This document shows positions 12,222-12,285 of a stretch of DNA of 12,285 bases, in pieces. A program made the position numbers and the translations under genes. The notes beneath the pieces were generated by a model that saw nothing but the letters and a program-made list of their open reading frames with translations, made no database searches and was not told where the DNA came from. The stretch spans positions 1-12,285 of the forward strand of contig JAUXDE010000050.1 in NCBI GenBank assembly GCA_030618495.1. The letters run 5' to 3'. Each line of letters begins with the position of its first letter. Positions within the stretch are counted from its first letter, which is position 1. Source of the stretch: Clostridia bacterium (lineage in GTDB: Bacteria; UBA6262; WVXT01; JAUXBS01).

Positions 12222-12285
12222 AACTTATCTCTATATTTTCTTAGTGCGTCTTCCGGGGACATGTTGAGGTAGATTTCGGTGGTGG
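12215..12285 (-). CDS. Tyrosine recombinase / phage-type integrase, C-terminal end only
   Basis: The gene runs off the right edge; only its last 23 codons are visible, ending TAG at 12217-12215. They read TTEIYLNMSPEDALRKYR then DKLK. This matches the end of tyrosine recombinases, in which the catalytic Tyr lies in (S/T)T..IY.H/N.(S/T) shortly before the C-terminus; here the Tyr codon is at 12271-12269. It could be an integrase, a XerCD-like enzyme or an integron-type IntI; the fragment is too short to tell. It is directly followed by repeat copy C and two toxin-antitoxin-type modules. Confidence 0.72.
   Translation of the reverse strand, partial: TTEIYLNMSPEDALRKYRDKLK

Overview
The window reads as a chromosomal segment of an uncultured, probably Gram-negative, candidate-phylum bacterium. 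The grounds are a giant Ig-like surface protein with a FlgD-type C-terminal domain, a TPR/CsgG-type envelope protein, and a TMTC-like TPR glycosyltransferase. I cannot name the phylum from sequence alone. Shine-Dalgarno sites (GGAGG, AGGAG, AGAGG) and sigma70-type promoters (TTGACN-N17-TATAAT) are unusually clear. The left half is near 45-50% G+C; much of the right half is near 30-35%.

Layout. (1) 2-2935 (+): 3' part of a surface adhesin made of tandem invasin-like Ig repeats, entering from off the left edge. (2) 2936-3362: intergenic region holding a nested inverted-repeat structure, the 5'-truncated remnant of a sugar-type ABC substrate-binding protein on the minus strand, and a perfect-consensus sigma70 promoter exactly at the truncation point. 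(3) 3363-6153 (+): a five-gene cluster of a rubredoxin-like protein lacking one of its four iron ligands (missed by simple ORF length cutoffs), a NifU C-terminal-type Fe-S scaffold, a PfpI/DJ-1-family protein, a CDF metal-efflux pump with a duplicated cytoplasmic domain, and an Isf-type iron-sulfur flavoprotein. Together they suggest iron/thiol/redox stress handling. (4) 6163-8679 (-): a beta-rich protein of unknown function, preceded by a TMTC-like membrane protein with C-terminal TPRs. (5) 9060-10334 (-): an exported TPR protein with a CsgG/LpoB-like domain. Both TPR genes have a promoter whose -10 box ends 5 nt before the ATG, which predicts leaderless mRNAs.

(6) 10380-12285 (-): an accessory region. 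Reading the minus strand from the right edge: the last codons of a tyrosine recombinase, a repeat (copy C), a zeta-like P-loop toxin kinase with a 53-codon partner gene, a repeat (copy B), a hicB-hicA pair, and a repeat (copy A) that ends just before the promoter of the TPR/CsgG gene. Each repeat is followed by a promoter and then the next gene or gene pair. The layout resembles a cassette array of toxin-antitoxin modules bounded by related sequences next to a site-specific recombinase. This is the best candidate in the window for an undescribed arrangement, although decayed copies of a duplicated gene tail would explain it equally well.
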